A DNA stretch of 64,000 nucleotides from Gnetum montanum (taxonomy: Eukaryota > Streptophyta > Gnetopsida > Gnetales > Gnetaceae): the NCBI GenBank assembly GCA_015680685.1, contig MNCI01022355.1, positions 768,606 to 832,605 on the forward strand. Direction: 5' to 3'. The stretch's first letter is position 1. The number at the start of each line of letters is the position of its first letter. The position numbers and the translations under genes were made by a program. Under the pieces are notes generated by a model. The model ran no database searches. It worked only from the letters and a program-made list of their open reading frames with translations, and had not been told where the DNA came from. Shown in pieces: positions 26,439-37,797 of this stretch.

Positions 26439-28791
26439 ACAAGAATAGGCTTATGTGGATTGGGTGGGTGATGGATATGTAAGGCACTAGATGGATAAGA
26501 AGTATGCACAATGTGTGGTCCCTCCCAAAGTATTTCAAATTTAGCTTTTGGGATAAATGACTAGGATTATAATAAAGGACTTATCTCCCAATTGTATGCT
26601 TACATTCCTTATCTATGAATTATGCCTAAGTTTGCAGTAATGCTTATGGAATTCATTACCCATGAGTTCTACTATCTGATTCTCATCTAAAAGATTTAGG
26701 TTCATTAGACATTCGTCTTGGGCGAAACTCAAATCAAGGTAAAGTTCATTTGTAGTAGCTAAGGTGTGAAGCTTTGCCTAGATTGGAAGTGTTGGCAACT
26801 TGTCATAAACTAACTCATATGGAGTGTACCCTATAGGTAATTTTCAAGGTGTCCTATAGGCCCATAGAGCATTGTTTAGTTTCATACTCCAATCCCATCT
26901 AAACTTACTAATTGTCCTAGAGAGTATTCTAGTAATGTCATGATTAGTGATTTTAACTTGACTATTTTCCTGGGAATGATATAGTGTTGTTATTTTATGA
27001 TTAACCCCAAGTTGTTGCATGAGTTTCTTAAAGGCAACACTAATGAAGTGGGTCCCATTATCTAATATAAGAATTTTGGGTACTTAAAATCTATTTACCA
27101 CATGTTGAAATAACTTGGTAGCTATCTTGGCTGTACAGTCATTCACTATTGCTGCCTTTGCCCACTTTTATCAATAATCCATAGTCACAATGATATACAC
27201 TTTTCCATTTAACATCTATTGAATGGATCTCCTAAAATAAATTCCCCAAATATCAAAAGGCTCCAATGACTACATCTAGTGTTGTGGCCCTTCATATCTA
27301 CCCATGATTCCTCCATCTCTTTTGAAGCATTTGCAAGATTATGCAAAAATTTGGACATATTTAAATAGAGTAGGCCAAAAGTAACCTACCATTAGTAGTT
27401 TGAATGCCATTCTGTTCCTCACATATGGACACCACATGGGCCTTCATGAGCAACTTATTAAACTCTTTGCTAGTCATGATTTGGCACACACCATCTATCA
27501 AGCCCATATGCATAGATCTTGTATAGGTTGCCATTAATTTCCATGTACTATTTGGCTCTATGAAGGAATTGTTCACATTGTTTTCTACTCTTTTCAACAA
27601 GAACCTCTTGTGTTATGAGATAAGTCATGTACTCTATGATCCATGACTTTTTATTTTAGTAAATAGGTTCTCATCAAGAAATTGATTTGATAAAGATTCA
27701 ACTTAATTGTATGAATCCCATTTCAACCTTGCTAAATGATCAGCTACTACATTTTCTATTCTTTTCTTATCTATCATTGTGATGTTAAACTCTTAGAGGA
27801 TCACAAGTCATCTTATCACTCTAAGACTAACCATTGGCTTGTTCATTAGAAATTAGATGACAATATGATTAGTGTGGACATAGATATGGTAACTAACCAC
27901 ATAATGTTTGAATTTTTCAAGCATGTACACCATGGCCATTAGCTCCTTGTTAGTTGTGGTGTAATTCAATTATGCTCTTGTGATGCTTCTACTAGCATAG
28001 TGTATGTAGTATGATCTCTTTTGATCATCAAGTTGTGTTAGTACTACACTAAGTGCATACTTGAAAGCATTGGTCATGATATGAAATGGTCTTGACCAAT
28101 CTAGAGCTTAGAGGATTGGTGGTTTTACTAATTTTTCCTTCAAAGCTTCAAATGCCTTTTCACATGACTTAGTCTACTCAAAGGATGCATCCTTCTTTGT
28201 GAGTTCTACAAGTAGTTTGGCTATCTTTGAAAATTTTTCAATAAATCTTCGATAGTATCTCATATGGCCTAAAAAGGATCTTACATATTTCACATTCTAT
28301 GGACATTGAGTGATGTTTTGGATGACTCTATTCTTTTCAGAACCTACCTTAATATCTTTCTAGAAGATTTTTTATCCCAACACTATGCCTTCCTAGATCA
28401 TGAGTTGGCTCTTTTCCCAGTTGAGATTTAAATTAGTTTCAATACATCTTTTAAGTACCTACTCAAATTGATCTAATGCTTGTTTGAAATCTAGCCCTTA
28501 TGTGGAAAGATCATCCATAAACACTTCAACACCATTGCCTCTTTGCTTCTAGAAGATACTTAAAACCAATATTTAGAAGGTTATTGGTGTATTGCAAAGA
28601 CCAAAAGGCATATATTTGTAAGCAAATGTTCTCCATGGATTGGTGAATCCAGTCTTCCCTTGGTCTTCAAGTGCAATGTGGATTTGATTTTATTCTCTGT
28701 ACCCATCTAGAAATGTGTAATACTCATGTCCTAAGATTGTGTCTAGGACTTGATCAACAAATGGAAAGGAGAAGTGATACTTGAACATGGC
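26439..28791 (-). pseudogene. pol: pol of Ath-3, distal part: RT, RNase H, integrase
   Basis: The minus strand starts in the RT at FPFVDQVLDTILGHEYYTFLDGY and continues through YKYMPFGLCNTPITF and the catalytic VFMDDL (near 28510). RNase H follows (HIMTNAFKYALSVVLTQLDD; LNYTTTNKELMAMVYMLEKF), then NVVADHLARLKWD. The integrase zinc-binding region is at about 27600-27361 (LLMKAHVVSICEEQ). The core runs to about 26800 with LDNGTHFISVAF and a degenerate ENSQVK block. It stops in the C-terminal region where Ath-1 begins. Athila-type sequence; many stops. Confidence 0.8.
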
Positions 28792-29852
28792 TGATGAGTG
28801 GCGAGGTACCCCTACACTCAACCATATGAAATGAGCATAGCACGCGTGATCCAGTTGAACTTCGCAGACTAAATGCCTACATGCCCCATAGAACACTTGG
28901 GGTTAATTATTCGTTGTCTTCCTAGACTTACTTTTATTTGTGACGGTGTATGGTTAAGTAAGTCCGAAGTATAAGATTTTTATAGTTTTTAATGTTTTTC
29001 TCCTATGCTATCAAGGTGAAGGATTGAGAGAACTAACTAACTCTAACTAAGGACTAAGTCTAAATTAACTAGCATTAGCATCTGTTCTCACTTACCATAC
29101 ACACCCTGAATTATGCAACTATGGCTACCAAACGCTAATTGTTACTAGGATCACCACACATAACCCACATGCTCGAAGTAGTCATACTGAGGCACTTAAC
29201 TAGGAGGAAAGGGTTGAGAGAGCCTAACTAGCCTAAGTACGATGAGTAGCCGATTCCTTGACTAACCGTACGCATCTGGGACTACCACTGGGATTACCAA
29301 GTGTAGATCCTGGAATACACCATTGGGTTACTAAGTAGTCACAATGCTCGTAATCAAGTTGTACTCATACCGCATGTGACGAGCAGCTGATTCCTTGACT
29401 AGCCGTACACATCCTTAGATGCTCGTAATCAAGTCGTACTTGTACCGCATTCTAGGAAAGTAATAAATAATAATAAATAAAATCCTATCCATGCACTGTA
29501 AGGTTTATCCAATCAAGTTCATCTTTATTTCCATACAAAACTTGTGTTCAAGTATAAATCTGCTCGAATAAAGATCTGTTCACTCTAGAACTCCTACTGC
29601 GGGCACATGGGAAATTAATCTATCTCTGGAGTGATCAAACTGCCAGAGCTTTGCTACTTCTAGCCAAGATTGGGAAATAAGGGGAGTGCCACCTCTTATT
29701 TCTAGATTTGGTGGTGGACCGCAATATCGCATATGCGATATCGCAGCGGACAATGCAATATCATGTACACGATATCGTGGGGGATGCGAAATCACATCGG
29801 ATGTGATATCATGTACATGATATCACGGCCCATGCAATATCGCATCTCATCA
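28792..29852 (-). repeat. 3' LTR of Ath-2
   Basis: About 1.06 kb, beginning TGATGAGTGGCGAGGTACCCC and ending CATCTCATCA on the plus strand. It aligns along its length with 51541-52522 but is about 80 bases longer because its U3 end has extra GATATC-type repeats. The TATA box has decayed (TCTAGAAATAAG on the minus strand, against TATATAAATAAG in the other LTR). Confidence 0.9.
29717..29846. repeat. GATATC palindrome array at the U3 end of the Ath-2 3' LTR
   Basis: About eight copies of GATATC(G/A) or its decayed forms (AATATC, GAAATC), mostly within longer palindromes such as GCGATATCGC and TGATATCA, spaced 12-20 bases apart. The other LTR has two to four copies (52470-52516), and the solo LTR has four (58662-58718). 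Confidence 0.85.
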
Positions 29853-32040
29853 TACCCCTATGACTAAATGAAAACTCGTCCTCGAGTTCCTTACAATAAT
29901 ATTAGGAAGGTATGGAATTATTGAGGGGAATGGAACTAATGGGATGACATGTGAACGAATCATTATTACAAGACTTGATAAAGCTAGTGTTCATGATAAC
30001 AAGGGTGAATAACTTATTACATTGGCATCAGGCCACATTTGGCAGCTTGAGAGAAAAGAGAAGAGAGAAGAGAAGAGAAGAAAAGAGAAGAAATCTTGTT
30101 GCTAACAATGCCCAAATTGCGCCTTTCGTTGTCCATCCGTAAGTGCATCATCAACCTTACTCCTTGTATAGCCGCTTCCAGCGCTGCTCCATTCCAAGTG
30201 TTTGCTCCAGATCCAACCTGTTGTTGTATGATGGCCATCTACACACACAACATAATCTTATATTAGCAAGGGTAAATGAATTTCAATGTAGTTAATACCT
30301 TGCATCGGTGTAAGTTCATAGGCTAGGTTGTGGTATGGCTAATACGGATCTGGGGATATATTAAGGATGGCTACCGAAGGTGTAGGGGTTAAGAAGAAAA
30401 TCAAAAATTATGGGGCTAGGAGAAAATCGAAAAAATCAGGCCCCGTACCCCCATGACTAATCGTGAACCTTCGGTAGCGTTAGAATGGAGAAAGAAAAGG
30501 AGGAAGAAAGAGAGATAAAAAGGGACAACTAAAAACATCAATGAAATAGATGTCAAGATGGAATGAATTTAACTAATTAATTGAAAAATGTTAAGAAAAA
30601 GAATTTAACTAATGCACCAAATAGGAATGTCAGTGGATCCTCCCCAAAGCAGGCTCATGCCCTTAATGCCCTGACAGACCCACATTCAAAGAGTCTGTAG
30701 ACTTCGGGAATGTTTTTTGAAACAAGAGTTAAAGTCTTTACCTCAAGAATTTACTGAAAAGAAAACAATGCATCAACCAAAATATATACACTAATGATAC
30801 AACCCGCAATGAGGTGAACAATGGAGAGAAGGATGGAGAGAAGATAATGGAATGGAATCTCAAGAACAAGGTGGTGCACAGCCCCTTGTGTGTTTGATGA
30901 TTAATGTGAATTTGCAAATCTCATTCCAACTTCAGCCTCAACCCAACCACATCCAGTGACTTCACATCAATGCATTTAGTTAAACCATCCACTTGGATAA
31001 CAAGAATGCCTTCCGCAAGAGTCACCACCATTCTGATGAAACAAAGAAGAGAATGGGAAGCGAGAAGGACCTTAGTTAGAGGGAACACTTTTGGTTCCAT
31101 AACCAGTGCTTCCAGCCCAAGTTTTTTCTTCTAAGGGGTGTGCTTTGAATTCTCACTTAGTTGTTTTCTTTTTTTCTTTTTTATTTTTTTTGTTTTGTGT
31201 TTTGTGTCTTTATGCGTGAGAACCACACCATGCAAAGACTTCTTATTTTTATTGTCTCAGCTTTTGATAATTGGGGTAACATCAGAGCGGTAAGAAAACT
31301 CAAAAAGAAAACATCCAAGCACTCAAGAGAATAGCCAACACAAAAGCATCAAGTTCCCTTGAAGTCACAACCTTTTCAATCCTTAAGTCCTTCCTTAGTT
31401 TGAGAAATGCCCAGTCACCGATTCGTTAAAGTTCTTAATTAAAAGAGACTATACATTTCCAAGCTAAGAGAGACCATAGAACTTTGGTGGATATATGGAT
31501 GAAGTGGACTCATTGCCTGCCATATCAAAAGAAACATACCTTAGTATCAACATTGTGACTTAAAGGTAAAAACCAAACATTAGTAATCAATATGAAAATA
31601 GTTCATACCATCATTCTAAACACTTATTGGATGACAAACTTATAGGGTGGATCACACACACACAAAAAATGGAAAAGTATAACGATGTTGTAAAAAAAAA
31701 CAAGAAAAGTTAAAGAAATTTGTAAAACAAAAATAAGAAAAGTTAAAGAAATTTGTAAAACAAAAATGTGTAAAATAAAAACTTGTAAAAAAATGTGTAA
31801 AAAAAATGTTGTAAAACAAAAATATGTAAAAAAAAAATCAAAAAAGAACTGAGGGCCCCATATGATTAGCATAGGTGGCCATCTCCCCCATGACTAAGTT
31901 GTAAGGGAGAGATCCGAAATAATGAGCATTTGTTTAAATTTAGTAGAAGTGCCCAACTTCTCCTAATTGATGATCTTAGATTAAGGGGTGGAAGTTGGCG
32001 ACGCTCATGTCTTAATGTGCCCATGCCTTCATTGTTAGCA
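29853..32040 (-). other. 3' non-coding region of Ath-2
   Basis: Matches the 3' region of Ath-1 in several blocks and has no supported ORF. Notable content: a GA-rich tract AGAGAAGAG-type at 30049-30103; two related blocks ending in CCCCATGACTAA (29853 and 30450 area); and a run of TGTAAAA(C)AAAAAT-type repeats at 31690-31840. The junction with the protease at about 32040 is where pol would normally begin. Confidence 0.65.
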
Positions 32041-32508
32041 TGGGTTATCTCCTTAGTTCATTCCATGCATATTTGGTTGCTCCTTTGAGTGGCTGTCAAC
32101 CACAGGGTATCTACTATTAATGTGGTTGCTACATACAGGCATCTTTGTTTCAAAGTTTCATGGGCACACCTGTTACATGGAGACATTTCCTCCATGTCAT
32201 CACCTGATGAAACACTGTATTTGATACATGGAACCTTCTTCTTCTCGATCTTTCCATAAATGTTTATCTTAGAAATTTCCAAGGAAAGATCGCGGATCCT
32301 AAGGCATGTGTCTACTGTACTCAGCCATGCCCTTCCCATTATAATTGGGAAGTCCCCTTCATTGTTGTTCACTTCAATCACTAGAAAATCAGCTAGGTAA
32401 GACCAACCACACACAGCGGTAATAACATCCTCCACCAATCCCAAGGGAATGGTGATGGACTGGTCTGCCAGCTCTAGTTGGATGTTGCTCTTCTTAAGTT
32501 GGGGCAAG
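32041..32508 (-). pseudogene. Protease of Ath-2, distal part
   Basis: The minus-strand ORF from 32508 carries KKSNIQLELADQSITIPLG and then GWSYLADFLVIEV and FPIIMGRAWLSTVDTCLRI, the C-terminal half of the retroviral-type aspartic protease. The N-terminal half, with the active-site region ALIDLGSRVNLIS, is at 48800-48763, beyond Tat-2. The two halves join across the GCAAG duplication. It equals the protease of Ath-1 (22560-22306) and Ath-3 (53499-53227). After it the element runs straight into 3' non-coding DNA. Confidence 0.8.
32504..32508. other. Left target-site duplication of Tat-2 (GCAAG)
   Basis: GCAAG directly before the 5' LTR, repeated exactly after the 3' LTR at 48738-48742. This is the 5-bp duplication made by a gypsy-type integrase. 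Confidence 0.9.
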
Positions 32509-32714
32509 TGAAACACCGTGAAAATTACGAGTCGGCCTCAGGCAAATATTCGCAATTCCAGCAAAAAACGTGCATTAGATTGGTTCAAAGGATGGGTTTA
32601 TGCTCTATTACGCACGACAGCGTAATGAGCATAATAAGCTTCAAGACAGTTGTAGGCACAGTTCAAAAAAGCACAACAGGTTGGCATTTTTTCTTGCAGT
32701 TCATGGATAACTTG

Positions 32715-32962
32715 TCTTTACGCTCGCTACGCGGCGGTGCGTACCATGGCATATGTTGTCAAGTTGTACATTGCTTATACGCTTCATTATGCGTAGCTGC
32801 GTAGTAAGCGTAACTTGTACATTGTTTACGCTTCATCACGTGCAGCTGCGTAGCGAGCGTAAACCACGCCTTGTTTACGCTTTATCACGCGCAGCTGCGT
32901 AGCGAGCGTAAACCACGCATTATTTACGCATTCATTACGCACAGTCGCGTAGAGAGCTTATG
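32715..32962. repeat. Tandem ~49-bp self-complementary units in U3 of Tat-2
   Basis: Five imperfect units start with (T)TTACGC and most return to GCGTAA(A), for example TTTACGCTTTATCACGCGCA followed by GCTGCGTAGCGAGCGTAAA, so each can fold into a stem with a CAGCTG-like centre. Starts are near 32717, 32776, 32826, 32875 and 32925. The same array is in the 3' LTR (about 47543-47790) and, rearranged, in Tat-3. Confidence 0.85.
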
Positions 32963-33192
32963 GCTTTTACTCCAGATTACGCTCATACATGCAACGCAAC
33001 GTGAATGAGCGTAATACAGCCTGAATGCAGCCTAAAGTATGCTCAACATATGCCTACTCTTCACATGCACAACATGCAAACAAGCGTGTTGTGCGTAGTC
33101 ACAGTCTGACTTAAAAGATCATGCCAGCAGGGCTCGTAATATCCGAAACCCACATCATCAGGGTTGCGCCTTCTCCGGGAAGTGTCATGGCC

Positions 33193-33200
33193 TATAAATA
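33193..33200 (+). promoter_or_regulatory. TATA box of the Tat-2 5' LTR
   Basis: TATAAATA in the context GGCCTATAAATACCCC, downstream of the hairpin array; repeated at 48021-48028 in the 3' LTR. Confidence 0.75.
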
Positions 33201-33916
33201 CCCCAGTTGACAAAGATATAGGGGTTGGCAAAAAATTTGGGTTGGCAAATCAGAGAAGCAAATAGCATATTTCTGAGCACCAGAGCACTTAGCACTTTGG
33301 AGCAGAGATACAGAGATCAACACTTTGACAATCGTGGACATCATCATCTTACAGTCGAAACAGAGTATAGTTCAAATTGAGTACCGGTGACAGGAGCAAT
33401 ATTTCTGCTGGAAGGACTCTATCAATTAGAAACAATTGATCGGTAGACGTCAAAGCTCGGCCCACCTTGCATCTCAGCTTAGCCCACGAGGTAGATCGGA
33501 CTTCTGTTTAAACCGTTTTGCTTGTTTTTCTGTGCTTGTTTCACATCCTGTAATCGGGGATTCCCTAGTGTAATTTCTCATACGAAATATACATTTGTAA
33601 GTCAAAGTGTAGATCTTGAAGCTACGTGTTTCTCTTTTGCCAGCCTCTTTTTATCGTGTTTAGCATTATCGCCATTGCAATCCGACCGCATCGTTTTCCC
33701 CTTGCTTTACGGTCCCTCGAATCAGATCGCTCTCTTTTACGCTCTTTGCATTCTTTTACTAACCCGTAAGTCTCTGTCTGATCGACAAGACCGTTCAGGG
33801 TGCCACGGATTCGTTTTTCCAGCTTAGCCCTCGCGCGGATCTGTGGCTAAAACTGTGTATGCCGGAATATCGGTCGGTATTTCCAGCTGCCGACGTTTTC
33901 TGTTGTTATAGTTTTC

Positions 33917-33935
33917 TGGCACTAGAAGGAGGGCC
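33917..33935 (+). promoter_or_regulatory. Primer-binding site of Tat-2
   Basis: TGGCACTAGAAGGAGGGCC lies 6 bases after the LTR; it differs from the Tat-1 site at two positions. tRNA donor not identified. Confidence 0.75.
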
Positions 33936-34156
33936 TGAAGGCTCCGATCTGAACATTTCGGGTAACCCTGTTAGAGATCCATACCCTAAACCATAGACGT
34001 AATACCTCTAGGGAAGTCTACGGTTAATCGTGTGGTATAGATCGGTCGCAAGGACGATTTCTTTGAAATCCTACAGGGTAGAAAGCCTTTTGTGCGTTTG
34101 TTGCCAGCCATTCGCTTTTAGATCCGATTATCAGTCACTCTTGACTTCCTTGATCC

Positions 34157-37100
34157 ATGGATTCTTTTTACTCAAACACAACCGCCATGGTCACTGCCGA
34201 TCTGGGTGTTGCGCCTGTGAATCCTACGGTGGCCACAGGACCAGCTCCTGGTGTGACGGGACCCCAGGGACCATTGCGCCGATCATTGAGGCTTCAGGGG
34301 AAAGAGCCTATCTTTCCGGCCATAACCCCTGAAGAATACAATTTTATATGCGTTAAGATCCAGACGAGGCTAGCTCTTAGCCGAGCCGAGCGGGAGGCAA
34401 AGCGAAACTTTGAAGCGCTCCATCAAGGGGGTCATGATTTTAAGCCAACAGCCTATGACATAATCCCCTTGATCGAGCACCAACATGAAATTATGGCACA
34501 GTTGGTCATGGCCAGAGGCCAGGCTTCAGAACCTGTGGTGGAACCCCAGCGTGAGGAAGAGGTAGAGGATGAATTCGCGGCCCTGTCGGAACATTCGTTC
34601 CATACTCTACCGCTCCACACGCAAGAAGATCCGTTGTTCCCTTTTGACGGAGAGGCAGCCTCCCTTGACCCAGCCGCGACCGCAGAGGCACAACTTCCTG
34701 GCTTTCCGTTGGCCTAGGCGCAGCCGTCTGGGTGGCAAGCACAACAACTGTGCCATGATGCAGGGGTGGGTCTGTCCCACCACGCACTCGGCATCCCGGC
34801 GGCGATCCCGGCGACCACCGCGCCTCAGTTCATCCCTCAGGTACAGGCTCACACTGTACCGACAACTTGCTCAGCGCAAAGGTTTCTGCCCCCGCCGACT
34901 CAGCAACATACTATAACCGTACCACAGCAAACCTTTGTTCAATACCCTGCAACAAGTTAGTGGACCGACCCTGTTGCGCAATAATACCCGTCTGCGGTTT
35001 ACGATGCACAGCCTTCAGTTACACCTGCGGCATAATTTTCGCAGGTGCTTCCTCGATATACCTACCATTATCCTGCGTAGTAGGCAGGAGTTAACCTCTC
35101 GTCTCAGACTGGTGGATGGAGGCCTTCGCAGGCCCCCCAACCTGCAGGAATTCCTGCTCCACGAGCGGTTAGCCAACCACCTCCTTCATTCCAGTTTCCT
35201 AGGGCTGCCCTTCCAGTCCAACCTCCTACTCCTGTCCCTGCTACACAGACACCTCCCTTAACAGGTCTAGATCAAGCGTTACAGCATATCCAGACGCTTA
35301 CTGAGGAGGTGCGACACCTCAAGACCAGTGGGTCTGATACCATTCAGATCATGGATTTCTATCAGGATGATCCGATCAATCCAGCGGTCCCCATGCTGTC
35401 GTTGCCTCCAAGGATGTCCCTCTCACATTTTACCAAGTATAATGGGGAGGGGGATCCCAACACCCATCTGGCCACCTTTAGATCCGAATATTTGTTGTTG
35501 CAACAGTGGCCGCATACTTTAGTCCGAGTCTTTGCGATGTCGTTAACAGGGAAGGCTTTAGACTGGTATAGAGCTCTCCCACGCTCTTCCATTGCAACCT
35601 TGGAAGAGCTGCTGACTCAATTTGTGACCCGATTCAAATACAACATGAAGCCAGAAGTCACGTTGGAACAGCTTATGGGGGTGAAACAAGACCCGCTCGA
35701 GCCAGTCCAAAGGTTCATACAGCGTTGAAATGCTACCTTGAATGAGATCCGCGACCCGATCGCGGACTCCCATCTATTGGCTATATTCAAGGGAGCAGTC
35801 AACGACTTTATTAAGTCTAAGCTATATTACCTTTCCCCTGGCGACATACGTCAGGCCTTCACCTAGGTCCGGAGCATCCAAGATGCTGTGGAGGCCAGCA
35901 AAGACCTGGCATATATCACCTACAAGAACACGCATAACAAAGCCGAGGACAAGGGCAAGGCAGCGACAACTACTGTAGCTGCGCTGACTGAGAATGCGAA
36001 GAATAAGAGCAAAAAAGCTGCGCTGACTGAGAATGCGTTTATCATACGGGCACCTTCCCAAGCGCGCCCTCAGTCACGCGACACTCCCCAAGCTGCGGGT
36101 CCATCCACGCCCATGCCGAGAGCACCCTTCATCATTAGGGCGCCAAAACCACAAGCTGCTCCTCTCACGCAAGGGTAGACCTCCAGCTAGCACTATCAGT
36201 CATCGCCTCCCAAACGAAAGGAGGAGAACACCGGAGCTAGTGTGACGAATGACAACTCTACGCTCGGTTTCCCTAAGCCTAGGCCCCTGGCCTCTGTACC
36301 TATGTCTATGCCTCAAAAACAAGCCAAGGGTGCAGAAATGCAGCCACCTTCTCTTGTCAGAAAATAAAACAACCCTCCCACTGACACCGCTCCACTTCGA
36401 GAGATCCGTCTCTTGGGCCGAATGGAGGAGGACAAGGGGGGTAAACCAACCTGCCGAGAGAAGGACCTCCTCGATGCGTTCATGCAAGTTAAACAAGCTC
36501 TCAAGCAGAAGAACACAACGCTAAGCTTGTATGACCTCTTGATGACTTCTCGAGAACACCGCGAGGCTATGGTACGCATGTTGACGTCCATATCAGTGGA
36601 CGCCAGCTTGCCAGTGAAAGAGGAAGCAATACACGCTATCATGTTTTCTCCTGAAGCTGAACAACCCAAGCCCACCTCATTGACCTTCCTGGATGAGTCT
36701 GTTAAAGATGATCCAGAAAAGGGTCAAGTAACGACGAAGCCTATGTTCATTACCATTCGGGTCGGCTAGTACCGGATCCGGAGGATGCATGCGGATGATG
36801 GTGCAGCTGCTAATGTCGTTCCCTATTCCATCGTAGATAGGTTGGGGTTGGTCGACCAGATCACTCCCACGACGACAGCCTACGTAAAATCATTCAATGG
36901 AGCATGGGTTCAGGTCAAGGGGATGGTGCGTATTGAGTTTGTGGCGGGGAATTAGTTCCCAACGGAAGCCACATTTTTAGTCGTCGAGGACATGCTAGGC
37001 TTCAACTTAATCTTAGGGAGGTCGTGGTTAGCCCAGCTGAGGGCGGTCTCATCACCGATCCATTAGGAGATACACCTACCCTATGCCGGAGGGGAGGTTA

Positions 37101-37354
37101 TCATACGCGACGACGAGGTCACCCCCAGGACCGTTAACAACATTGAAGAAGAATGGGGTTCGAAGATCGAAACAGCGGACGATCAGTCCCCTCTCCAAGC
37201 CCCTGAACAGAATAATGACAATGATGATGGTCTAGCCTGGGCCAACCTGCCATTTCCGGATGACAGTGTAGAGGAGTCGAACTGCAAACCTCCTTGCCCT
37301 TACGCAGCGTTTAACATAAAAGCCGCTAGGAGACAATTGCGTACTAATGGATGA
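34157..37354 (+). pseudogene. gag: gag-protease of Tat-2
   Basis: A single frame from an ATG in good context (CCATGG) to a TGA at 37352-37354, about 1065 codons. It is broken by about a dozen stops that mostly look like CAG, CAA or TGG decay (for example TGA at 35726 in QRFIQR-W-NATLNEI). Order: a basic N-terminus (LRRSLRLQG); a proline/glutamine-rich linker (34715-35270); a retrotransposon gag core (about 35300-35900, ALDWYRALP and MGVKQDPLEPVQRFIQ); a lysine/proline-rich linker; then the protease (about 36780-37080) with HADDGAAANVVPYSIVDRLG as active-site region and LILGRSWLAQL at its end. The site is DDG, not the usual DTG/DSG. No frameshift was seen. Confidence 0.85.
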
Positions 37355-37544
37355 ACGAAGGTCTTCTGCGTACACTCATGTAAGTTATCATGCTCATCCA
37401 TCCAACAGTTTCCTTTGTTTCAGTATGCTTTTACGCGACATTCGCCTTCTGTATTTACGCTTTGCAGTCTTTGCATGTGTTCTCATACACACGTTAGTTA
37501 TGCATCCTCATTTCTTTACGCATGTGTCCAGGGTTACATTTTGT

Positions 37545-37680
37545 TACAATTTACGCAGTTGTCCCGCAACAGCCTTAAACTAGTAGCTAATTTACAATTT
37601 ATGCAGTTGGCCCGCAATGGCCTTAAACTAGTAGCTAATTCATGCAGTCAGCCCGCAATGGCTTTAAACTAAGACTTATG
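37545..37680 (+). repeat. Spacer repeats after Tat-2 gag-protease
   Basis: Three copies of a unit of 40-50 bases with the core GGCCTTAAACTAGTAGCTAAT, each preceded by GCAGTTGGCCCGCAA or a variant. It lies just beyond the 3' end of the antisense gene. Confidence 0.85.
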
Positions 37681-37797
37681 CTCCATTATTATTATTTGCA
37701 AAAATAAAACATGATAGGCAGTTAATATTCAATCAAGTTTTATAACATGTCTTTTCAAGTTATTTGTAAAACTGATATTACGTCAACATCAACAAAA

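Larger units (their letters stand above)
32509..33910 (+). repeat. 5' LTR of Tat-2
   Basis: Begins TGAAACACCGTGAAAATTACG and ends GTTGTTATA (CA has become TA; the 3' copy keeps ACA). U3 contains a hairpin-forming array (32715-32962). A TATA box is at 33193-33200. An open frame of 101 codons at 33522-33827 is present in both LTRs only because they are copies; it is not called as a gene. Confidence 0.95.

Noticed and set aside
29951-30238. Frames over the AGAGAAGAG tract
   Set aside because: Simple-sequence DNA inside the Ath-2 3' non-coding region.
33522-33827. 101-codon frame present in both Tat-2 LTRs (also 48349-48654)
   Set aside because: Kept only because the LTRs are copies of each other; it lies in the transcribed leader part and is not open in Tat-1 or Tat-3.
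34506-34852. Overlapping frames on both strands within gag
   Set aside because: Shadows of the gag-protease frame.
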